Assembly: GCF_011045015.1 (NCBI RefSeq)
Contig: NZ_JAAKZY010000075.1
Span: 1-44,531, forward strand
Direction of reading: 5' to 3'
Length of the DNA stretch: 44,531 nt
Source of the DNA: Streptomyces scabichelini
Lineage (GTDB): Bacteria > Actinomycetota > Actinomycetes > Streptomycetales > Streptomycetaceae
A program made the translations under genes and the position numbers. The notes below the pieces were generated by a model. It did no database searches. It was not told the origin of the DNA and worked only from the letters and a program-made list of their open reading frames with translations. Within the stretch, counting starts at the first letter, position 1, and every line of letters starts with the position of its first letter. Positions 38,331-44,531 of this stretch are shown piece by piece.

Positions 38331-39779
38331 ATGTCCGGAGAACAGAAGGTGGCCGACCGGCCAAGTGCCGCACCAACCCCGGCGAACAGCGTCGACCGGT
38401 TCTTCAAGATCTCCGCCAGGGGATCCACCTTCGCCCGGGAGATCCGCGGCGGCTTCGCCACGTTCTTCACGATGGCGTACATCCTTGTCCTGAATCCCAT
38501 CATCCTGGGCAGCGCCCAGGACAAGTTCGGACAGCGGCTCGACAGCGTCCAGCTGGTCACCGCCACCGCCCTGGTCGCCGCCGTGATGACCGTCATCATG
38601 GGCGTCGGCGGCAATCTGCCGCTCGCGCTGGCCGCCGGTCTCGGCCTCAACGCCGTCGTCGCCTTCCAGATCGCCCCGCTGATGAGCTGGGACGACGCGA
38701 TGGGCCTGATCGTGCTGGAAGGTCTGCTGATCTGTGTCCTTGTGGTGACGGGCCTGCGTGAAGCCGTCATGCACGCGATACCGCAGCCGCTGAAGCAGGC
38801 GATCAGTGTCGGCATCGGCCTGTTCATCGCGTTCATCGGCTTCGTCGACGCCGGGTTCGTCAGCCGGATCCCGGACGCGGCGAACACCACCGTGCCCGTG
38901 CAACTGGGCGCCACCGGCGCGCTGACCGGCTGGCCGATGCTCGTGTTCTGCCTCGGAGTGCTGCTGACCATCGGGCTGATCGCCCGCAAGGTCAAGGGCG
39001 CGATCCTGATCAGCATCGTCACCATGACGATCCTCGCGATCATCATCAACTCGGCCGCCGACATCAAGAGCTGGGGCCTGACCACGCCCGAGTGGCCCGA
39101 GAAGCTGGTCGACACCCCCGACTTCGGGCTGATCGGCGACTTCAGCCTGTTCGGCGCCTTCGGCGAGGCCGGCGCGATCACCGTCGTCCTGCTGATCTTC
39201 ACCCTCATCCTCTCGGACTTCTTCGACACCATGGGCACGGTCGTCGGCGTCAGCGCCGAGGCGGGGCTGCTGGACGAAGAGGGCAGGGTTCCCAACCTCG
39301 GCCGGGTGCTGCTGATCGACGGCGCCGCCGCGGTCGCGGGCGGCGCTGCCTCGGCCTCCTCGTCGACCTCGTACATCGAGTCGGCGGCGGGCGTCGGCGA
39401 GGGCGCGCGCACCGGCTTCGCGAACCTGGTCACCGGCGGCCTCTTCGCCCTCGCCCTGTTCATGACCCCGCTGCTGACCATCGTCCCGCTCCAGGCGGCG
39501 GCGGCCGCCCTCGTCGCGGTCGGGTTCCTGATGATGACTCAGGTCAAGCACATCGACTGGGACAGGTACGAGATCGCCATTCCCGCGTTCCTGACGATCG
39601 CCGTGATGCCCTTCACGTACTCGATCACCAACGGCATCGGGGCCGGCTTCCTCGCGTACGTCCTCATCAAGACGGTCCTGGGCAAGGCGAAGGACGTGCA
39701 CTGGCTGCTGTGGGGCGCGTCGGCGATGTTCCTGGTGTACTTCGCGATCGATCCGATCGAGCAACTGCTCGGCGTGTAG
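38331..39779 (+). CDS. NCS2/AzgA-type purine permease
   Basis: A 482-residue inner-membrane transporter with about 12-14 helices, related to the guanine/hypoxanthine carriers PbuG and AzgA. Recognisable signatures are GFATFFTMAYILVLNP near residue 42, GLGLNAVVAF in helix 3, FFDTMGTVVGVS and SSSTSYIESAAGVGEGARTG in the C-terminal half, which line the purine site in this family. Proton-coupled uptake of hypoxanthine, guanine or adenine is the likely role. The ATG at 38331 has a GAGGAG site. It stands alone, with no link to the pectin genes apart from position. Confidence 0.92.
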   Translation: MSGEQKVADRPSAAPTPANSVDRFFKISARGSTFAREIRGGFATFFTMAYILVLNPIILGSAQDKFGQRLDSVQLVTATALVAAVMTVIMGVGGNLPLALAAGLGLNAVVAFQIAPLMSWDDAMGLIVLEGLLICVLVVTGLREAVMHAIPQPLKQAISVGIGLFIAFIGFVDAGFVSRIPDAANTTVPVQLGATGALTGWPMLVFCLGVLLTIGLIARKVKGAILISIVTMTILAIIINSAADIKSWGLTTPEWPEKLVDTPDFGLIGDFSLFGAFGEAGAITVVLLIFTLILSDFFDTMGTVVGVSAEAGLLDEEGRVPNLGRVLLIDGAAAVAGGAASASSSTSYIESAAGVGEGARTGFANLVTGGLFALALFMTPLLTIVPLQAAAAALVAVGFLMMTQVKHIDWDRYEIAIPAFLTIAVMPFTYSITNGIGAGFLAYVLIKTVLGKAKDVHWLLWGASAMFLVYFAIDPIEQLLGV

Positions 39780-39817
39780 AGGCGCGTAAGCGCTCCGCTG
39801 GAAGAGCGGTGATGAAT

Positions 39818-39872
39818 CTGCGGGCCGGTGGGGGCTGGTCGCGCAGTTCCCCGCGCCCCTTACGGGGCGCGG
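39818..39872. repeat. Dispersed intergenic repeat, copy 4
   Basis: It runs from CTGCGGGCCGG through GGCTGGTCGCGCAGTTCC to a 9-bp stem (39851-39859/39864-39872) with loop TTAC. It lies between convergent genes (purine permease and penicillin-binding protein) and probably terminates both. Confidence 0.8.
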
Positions 39873-39899
39873 TACTGCGCCGGACTTCAGCAAGGCCGC

Positions 39900-41354
39900 C
39901 TAGTCCTGTAGCGCCGCCTCCATCACGGCCTTCGCCACCGGCGCCGCGAGCCCGTTGCCGCTGACCTCCGAGCGAGCCGCGTCCGACTGCTCGATGATCA
40001 CGGCGACGGCCACCTCCTTGCCCGTGGAGTCGTCCTTCGCATAGGACGTGAACCAGGCATACGGCGTCTGGCTGTTGTTCTCGCCGTGCTGGGCCGTACC
40101 CGTCTTGCCGCCCACGGTCGCGCCGGAGATCTGCGCGTTCGTGCCCGTCCCGTCGTCGACGACCGTCTGCATCGCGGACTGCAACTGCTCGGCCGTGGAG
40201 GAGCTGACGATCTCCTTCGTGTCCGTGTTGTCGTCGTAGTCCCGCAGCACATTGCCGCTCGCGTCGCTGATCTGGGACACCATGTGCGGCGAGACCAGCT
40301 CCCCGCCGTTGGCGATGGCCGCCGACACCATGGCCATCTGCAACGGGGTCGCCGTGACATCGAACTGCCCGATGCCCGACAGCGCCGTCTGCGCCTTGTC
40401 CATGTCCGAGGGATAGACGCTCTCGTACGCCCGCACCGGAACGTCCTGCTCCGAGTTGTTGAAGCCGAACTTCTCCGCCATCTCCCTGACCTTGTCCTGG
40501 CCCAGGTCGACGGCCATCTTCCCGAAGACGTTGTTGCACGAGTACTGCAGGGCCACCCGGATCGTGGCGTCCTCACAGGGCGCCGACGCGTTCTCGTTGT
40601 CCAGCACGCTGGTCGAGTCCGGCAGCGGGTACGGGTTCGGGCTGTCCGTCTTCTCGTCCACCGACGAGTACAGCCCGTCCTCCAGGGCGGCGGCCGCGAC
40701 GACCAGCTTGAACGTCGAGCCCGGCGGCAGCGGCTGGCGCAGCGCCCGGTTCGTCATCGGCTTTTCCGGGTCCTTGGTCAGCTCCTTCCAGGCCGCGGAG
40801 TCCGTGGAGCCGCTGATCCTGGAAGGGTCGTACGAGGGAGTGGACACGACACCGAGGATCTTGCCGTTCGACGGGTCGATCGCGACGGCCGCGCCCTTCG
40901 TGTCGCCGAGCGCGTCGTACGCGGCCTTCTGCACAGCCGGGTCGATCGTCGTGATCACATCGCCCGGATCGGCACGCTTGCCGGTGAGCGAGTCCACCGG
41001 GTTCTTCAACCGGGTGTCCGTGCCGTCCAGCAGATCCTTGTAGATGCCCTCGAGCTGCGTCGCTCCGTACACCTGCGAGCTGTACCCCGTGACCGCCGAG
41101 TAGAGACTGCCGTCGGTGTACGTCCGCTGGTACTTGAGGTCACCGCTGTCCGCCACCTTGGAACCGGTGATCGCGTCGCCGGCCACGACGATGTTCCCGA
41201 GCGGGTACGCGTACTGCTCGATCACGTTCCGCCGGTTGTCCTTGTTCTCCGCGAGCGCCTTGCCGTCGTAGAACTGCACCCAGGTCGCCCTGACCAGCAG
41301 GGCGAGCACGAGGAGCAGCGCGAAGACGGAGGCGCGCCTGATCGTCTTGTTCAT
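39900..41354 (-). CDS. Class B penicillin-binding protein (PbpA/PBP2-like transpeptidase)
   Basis: A 484-residue peptidoglycan transpeptidase anchored by one N-terminal helix (about residues 8-25). A non-catalytic domain (about 40-150) is followed by the transpeptidase domain with all three motifs: S213-T-F-K216, S272-C-N274 and K417-T-G. It would cross-link peptidoglycan outside the membrane. It is a single gene, not next to ftsW/rodA-like or stp genes as the main actinobacterial pbpA is, so it may be a paralogue. The ATG at 41354 has no Shine-Dalgarno site. A GGGAAC/CGTCTT pair 18 bases apart (41394-41365) would place the transcript start only a few bases before the ATG. Confidence 0.92.
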   Translation of the reverse strand: MNKTIRRASVFALLLVLALLVRATWVQFYDGKALAENKDNRRNVIEQYAYPLGNIVVAGDAITGSKVADSGDLKYQRTYTDGSLYSAVTGYSSQVYGATQLEGIYKDLLDGTDTRLKNPVDSLTGKRADPGDVITTIDPAVQKAAYDALGDTKGAAVAIDPSNGKILGVVSTPSYDPSRISGSTDSAAWKELTKDPEKPMTNRALRQPLPPGSTFKLVVAAAALEDGLYSSVDEKTDSPNPYPLPDSTSVLDNENASAPCEDATIRVALQYSCNNVFGKMAVDLGQDKVREMAEKFGFNNSEQDVPVRAYESVYPSDMDKAQTALSGIGQFDVTATPLQMAMVSAAIANGGELVSPHMVSQISDASGNVLRDYDDNTDTKEIVSSSTAEQLQSAMQTVVDDGTGTNAQISGATVGGKTGTAQHGENNSQTPYAWFTSYAKDDSTGKEVAVAVIIEQSDAARSEVSGNGLAAPVAKAVMEAALQD

Positions 41355-41364
41355 CGCGTTGTAG

Positions 41365-41394
41365 AAGACGAGGGAAGGGGGGTGATTCGTTCCC
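41365..41394 (-). promoter_or_regulatory. Candidate ECF-type promoter of the penicillin-binding protein gene
   Basis: On the minus strand GGGAAC (41394-41389) and CGTCTT (41370-41365) are 18 bases apart, resembling the GAAC/CGTC pattern of cell-envelope-stress ECF promoters. Transcription would start near 41358, giving a nearly leaderless message for the ATG at 41354. Confidence 0.45.
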
Positions 41395-41427
41395 TTCGGC
41401 CCGCTTTCTCATGCGTACTTCATGAAG

Positions 41428-41525
41428 CGAGCCCCGCCAGGAGCGCCCCAAAGGGGCGCGGGGCTGTATCAATTTGCGGCTCCGCCGCGTGGGCGCGAGC
41501 AACCACGAACGAGCCGCAGCCGGCA
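41428..41525. repeat. Dispersed intergenic repeat, copy 5 (inverse orientation)
   Basis: Hairpin GCGCCCC/GGGGCGC (41443-41449/41453-41459) with loop AAA, inside an outer GCCCC/GGGGC pair. To its right are TTTGCGGCTCCGCCGCGTGGGCGCG and the complement of the GGCTGCGG head, in the same order as the left part of copy 1 but on the other strand. It lies just after the stop of the response regulator gene (41547) in that gene's direction. Confidence 0.75.
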
Positions 41526-41546
41526 ACCAACAGCACCCCTACGGCG

Positions 41547-42212
41547 CTACACCGAGCCCTTCAGAAAGCCGGCTTCGTAAGCCGCGATAACGGCCTGCGT
41601 ACGATCCCTCGCCCCCGTCTTCGCCAAAACCGCCGCCACATGCGACTTCACCGTCGCAGCCCCAACCCCCATACGCCCCGCAATCTCCGCATTGGTAAGC
41701 CCGCCGGCCATCAGCCGAAGCACCTCCCCCTCGCGAACGGTGAGCTTCGCAACCCACGACGGCGGTGCCGCGCCCGCGCGCGCATACTCCGTGGCGAGCG
41801 CCCGCACCGCCCCCGGGAAGAGCAAGGTGTCGCTGCGCGCGACCAGCCGTACCGCCTGGACCAGCGCGTCCGCCTCCGCCCGCTTGAGCAGGAAACCGGA
41901 GGCGCCCGCGCGCAGCGCCTCGTACACGTACGCGTCGTTCTCGAAGGTCGTCACGACGACGACGCGCGGCGGCGCGTCGAGCGTGGTGAGGATCTGCTCG
42001 GTGGCGCGGATGCCGTCGATCTCCGGCATGCGTACGTCCATGAGGACCACGTCGGGCCTCAGCTCCCGCACGACGGACACCGCCTCCGCGCCGGTCGTCG
42101 CCTCGCCCACGACCTCCAGGTCCGGTTCGGAGGTGAGGATCGCGCGGAGCGCGGTGCGGACCATGCGCTCGTCGTCGGCGAGAACGACACGGATCGTCGG
42201 GCTGGTGGTCAT
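41547..42212 (-). CDS. NarL/LuxR-type response regulator
   Basis: A 221-residue two-component regulator. The receiver domain (about 1-125) has the acidic pocket D13-D14, phosphoacceptor D59 (VLMDVRMPEIDG) and the conserved lysine in FLLKRA. The C-terminal LuxR helix-turn-helix (about 155-215, LTVREGEVLRLMAGGLTNAEIAGRMGVGAATVKSHV) binds DNA. The ATG at 42212 overlaps the stop of the histidine kinase (ATGA), so the two form one unit. The target genes are unknown; the upstream membrane-protein gene may be part of the sensory unit. Confidence 0.93.
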   Translation of the reverse strand: MTTSPTIRVVLADDERMVRTALRAILTSEPDLEVVGEATTGAEAVSVVRELRPDVVLMDVRMPEIDGIRATEQILTTLDAPPRVVVVTTFENDAYVYEALRAGASGFLLKRAEADALVQAVRLVARSDTLLFPGAVRALATEYARAGAAPPSWVAKLTVREGEVLRLMAGGLTNAEIAGRMGVGAATVKSHVAAVLAKTGARDRTQAVIAAYEAGFLKGSV

Positions 42213-43489
42213 GCGGGTCCCTCAATCGTCGCGGATCTTTCGACGGGCAGTCGTACGTGCAGGCGCCAGACCCCGTCCACCGGGCCGGTCGCGGTCGTAC
42301 CGCCCAGCAGCCGGGCCCGGTCGGCGACGCCGCGCAGGCCGTGACCGCCGCCGGGGCGGGGAGCGGCGGCCCGGGAGGTGACGGCCTTCGGCAGCGGGTT
42401 CTCCAGCGTGATCTCCAGCTCCTTGCCGGTCACCTCGATCCGCAGGGACACGGTGACCTGGTCGCCCGCGTGCTTGAGGGCGTTGCTCAGCCCTTCCTGC
42501 ACGATGCGGTACGCCTCCCGGGAGACGAGCGGTGGCAGCGTCTCGGGGTCCGCTTCCGCCGCGGCCGTTATCCGGAGACCGCCCGCGCGAGTGCGGCGCA
42601 GCAGGCCGTCGAGGTCGGCGAGGGTCGGCGCGGGGGACGTGTCGGCTCCCTCGCACTCCCTCAACACGCCCAGTACGGCGTCGAGTTCGCCCACCGTACG
42701 ACGCGTCGTGTCCTCGATCGCGGCCAGCGCCTCGCGGACGAACTCCAGGTCGCTGTCCAGGACCCGGCGGGCCGCGCTCGCCTGGAGCGTGACGGCGCTC
42801 AGGGCGTGGCCCACGGAGTCGTGCAGCTCACGCGCGAGCCGGTTGCGTACGGCGAGGTCGGCGGCGCGGGCCTCGGCGGCGGCGAGCCGGTCCTCGGGCG
42901 TGGGCCCGAGCAACTCGGGCGCCCAGCGGGCCAGGAGTGTACCGGCGCCCGCCGCGCAGCCGGCGAGGGCCAGCAGGCAGGCGACGCCCGCGACCGGCGA
43001 CAGCGCCAACACCCAGGTGTGATCGACGACTTCGGGCAGTCCCAGCCGGGAGTCGCGCAGCCCCGCGAAGACGGGCAGCGCGATCAGCACCGCCGCGAAG
43101 GGCGGCACCGCGAGGGACATCCCGGCGATGATCCCGCCGAACCCCAGGTGCACCGTGAACCATGCCGCCGTCCGCCCCCTCGCCGCACCGGTCCGCGCGG
43201 GCCCGTCGGCGAGCCGGTCACCGTCGACACCGCACAGCGCCCGGACCGCGGCCACCGACATCGGCCGGGTCAGCGGGAACAGGGAGGTGATCGCGGCGAG
43301 GGGTAACCCGACGGCGAACGCGGACAGTTGGGGGAACAACGACCCGGTGTCGTCCCGCGGTCCGACGACGAAGCTCACGATGACCTCGCCGACGAAGACG
43401 TACGGCATGGCGAGTGCGCCGCCCAGGATCAGATGGATCCACCGGCGGCGCGTCCGCCGTCCGAACAGGGTCCGCGCGAAGGCGCTCAC
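42209..43489 (-). CDS. Sensor histidine kinase (HisKA_3 type)
   Basis: A 426-residue membrane kinase. About five or six hydrophobic segments span residues 15-185 and leave little room for an extracytoplasmic sensor domain. The dimerisation/phosphoacceptor helix carries H223 (RLARELHDSVGHALSAV), and the ATPase domain has the N box (EGLSNALKHAG) and a glycine-rich HGLRGVADRARLLGG. It pairs with the NarL-type regulator downstream (ATGA overlap). The GTG at 43489 overlaps the stop of the upstream membrane-protein gene (GTGA). The frame stays open far upstream, but only antisense-like shadow sequence lies there. Confidence 0.92.
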   Translation of the reverse strand: MSAFARTLFGRRTRRRWIHLILGGALAMPYVFVGEVIVSFVVGPRDDTGSLFPQLSAFAVGLPLAAITSLFPLTRPMSVAAVRALCGVDGDRLADGPARTGAARGRTAAWFTVHLGFGGIIAGMSLAVPPFAAVLIALPVFAGLRDSRLGLPEVVDHTWVLALSPVAGVACLLALAGCAAGAGTLLARWAPELLGPTPEDRLAAAEARAADLAVRNRLARELHDSVGHALSAVTLQASAARRVLDSDLEFVREALAAIEDTTRRTVGELDAVLGVLRECEGADTSPAPTLADLDGLLRRTRAGGLRITAAAEADPETLPPLVSREAYRIVQEGLSNALKHAGDQVTVSLRIEVTGKELEITLENPLPKAVTSRAAAPRPGGGHGLRGVADRARLLGGTTATGPVDGVWRLHVRLPVERSATIEGPA

Positions 43490-44511
43490 GCCGGCCGTTG
43501 CGCGGCGCGGGACCGCTGGCGGGAGCCGGATCGCCGCGCGGCGCCGGACCGCTCCGCGAAGAAGTGCACGCCTACGGTGACCACGAGCATGCCGACGATC
43601 ATCTGCCCAGCGTAAGTGAGGTTCAGCAGCGCCGTCGGCCGCTCGGAGATGTCGTCCACACCGGTGAGTGAGGCGACCGAAAGCCAGCCGCCCCAGCAGG
43701 CCATGACGCCGGAACCGATCCAGGCGAGGGCGAGCGGGGCCTTCACGGGCAGCGTGCGGCCGCGCCGGAAGGCGAGCAGCCACCCGCCCGTGACGGCGGC
43801 GGCGAGGAAGACGAAGTACAACGCTTCCAGCACGTGGAAGTCCCCGGTGCGATCGGCGATCCGGCCTTCGGGGAGCCCGGCGGTCGCGCCGCACGCCCAC
43901 GCCACGTGCATGGCGGCGGGGAACAGGGCGACCACGGCGGCGGCCACGGCGAGCGTGCGTGGCGCCGTACGCCCCGGACCGTCCGGCCACGCCTGCCACA
44001 CATGCCCCCACCGATCCCGCGCGTACAGCATGAAGAGCGCACCGAGCGTGAGCGCCTGCACGATGAACCCCGTGTAGACGACCGCGAACACCCACTCGTC
44101 GAGAAACGCCTCCTGCCCCGTCCCCACGTCCCCGCCGGACACCTTGACCAGGAGCGTCAGGGGAAACCCCGCCACGATCGGCGCCAGCAGCCCGCCGGCC
44201 ACCCACATCGGCACCATCAGCAGCCAGGCGGGCACCCGCCGGCCCCACGGCCGGGTGAGCAGCAACGCGAGCACGATGACGGCCGCGTCCATCACGACGG
44301 TGACGCTGTTGGCGACGGCCATCGTGGCCCGGTGGTCGAGCAGGGAGCTGCCCTCGGGAATCCCGATCCGGCTTCCCCCGATCCACGCCACCTTGAGGGT
44401 CAGATACGGCAGACAGGACCCGATGGCGATGGCGCGCAGCGCACGACGGCCCCGACCGAGGAGCGCCGGAGCTGTGGCCGGGGGCGGCTCCGAGGCGGAT
44501 ATCTGTGTCAT
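43486..44511 (-). CDS. Multi-span membrane protein in a two-component operon
   Basis: A 341-residue integral membrane protein with about eight to nine hydrophobic helices and a basic C-terminal tail (ARRSGSRQRSRAAQRPA). I do not recognise a family with certainty; it resembles uncharacterised Streptomyces membrane proteins found with histidine kinases. It is the first gene of a three-gene operon with the kinase and response regulator (GTGA and ATGA overlaps), so it may supply or shape the signal. The ATG at 44511 is 20 bases from the window end, so its promoter lies outside. Confidence 0.8.
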   Translation of the reverse strand: MTQISASEPPPATAPALLGRGRRALRAIAIGSCLPYLTLKVAWIGGSRIGIPEGSSLLDHRATMAVANSVTVVMDAAVIVLALLLTRPWGRRVPAWLLMVPMWVAGGLLAPIVAGFPLTLLVKVSGGDVGTGQEAFLDEWVFAVVYTGFIVQALTLGALFMLYARDRWGHVWQAWPDGPGRTAPRTLAVAAAVVALFPAAMHVAWACGATAGLPEGRIADRTGDFHVLEALYFVFLAAAVTGGWLLAFRRGRTLPVKAPLALAWIGSGVMACWGGWLSVASLTGVDDISERPTALLNLTYAGQMIVGMLVVTVGVHFFAERSGAARRSGSRQRSRAAQRPA

Positions 44512-44531
44512 ACGCCCACACTCCCGCCCGC

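Noticed and set aside
25463..41525. Repeats as a CRISPR array
   Set aside because: The copies are kilobases apart, imperfect, in both orientations and without spacers or cas genes.
42209..44521. 770-codon frame suggesting a fused kinase
   Set aside because: The part beyond 43489 is a shadow of the membrane-protein gene. The GTGA overlap at 43486-43489 and the sequence character mark two separate genes.

Overview
The window is very GC-rich and looks like chromosomal DNA of a Streptomyces or close relative. Signs are third-position GC, frequent GTG/TTG starts, ATGA/GTGA start-stop overlaps, Tat signal peptides, sugar ABC operons without an ATPase gene, and a dispersed intergenic hairpin repeat of a kind familiar from Streptomyces genomes. 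No tRNA, rRNA, CRISPR array, phage gene or intact insertion sequence was seen.

The theme is pectin and plant-polysaccharide use. Left to right: (1) 88-5091, minus strand: a DeoR regulator followed by a sugar/polyol ABC importer (binding lipoprotein, two permeases) and a zinc-dependent polyol-type dehydrogenase. (2) 5371-8598: uronate dehydrogenase (udh) diverging from 5-dehydro-4-deoxyglucarate dehydratase (kdgD) and an unrecognised 388-residue protein; this is the oxidative galacturonate route toward 2-oxoglutarate semialdehyde, with the step between the two enzymes not obviously encoded. (3) 8532-12410: ordinary genes (MFS exporter, RibD/DHFR-like reductase, MDR reductase, TIGR03086-type protein). 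(4) 12647-28955, plus strand: the main pectin island. A GntR/FCD regulator, a DapA-family enzyme and an IlvD/Edd sugar-acid dehydratase are followed by two ABC permeases, a PL1 lyase, a Gfo/Idh/MocA oxidoreductase, a DUF6807 ('PmoA') protein, an intracellular GH43, a second PL1, the binding lipoprotein, a rhamnogalacturonan-acetylesterase-like SGNH hydrolase, a third PL1 and a pectin methylesterase. (5) 28956-30107: a stretch without an intact gene, then a 5'-truncated alpha/beta-hydrolase remnant. (6) 30205-38038: a secreted double GH43 diverging from a PL9 pectate lyase; then, on the minus strand, an ECF sigma factor of the SigE family, a single-span membrane protein, a PL3 pectate lyase and a PL4 rhamnogalacturonan lyase. 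(7) 38331-44511: housekeeping genes: a NCS2 purine permease, a class B penicillin-binding protein, and a three-gene operon of membrane protein, histidine kinase and NarL-type regulator.

Together the secreted enzymes (three PL1, one each of PL3, PL9, PL4 and CE8, one SGNH esterase, one double GH43) would de-esterify and cut homogalacturonan, rhamnogalacturonan-I and arabinan. The ABC system would import fragments, GH43/DUF6807/Gfo proteins would process them inside the cell, and the oxidative branches would burn the sugar acids. The signals I rate highest are: the ECF sigma/membrane-protein pair directly upstream of PL3 and PL4; a 12-base element shared by the PL9 and PL3 leaders; a palindrome in the GH43/PL9 promoter region matching the motif described at Streptomyces xylanase genes; back-to-back udh/kdgD promoters of identical architecture; and the orphan protein beside kdgD. 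All regulatory assignments come from reading the sequence and are untested.
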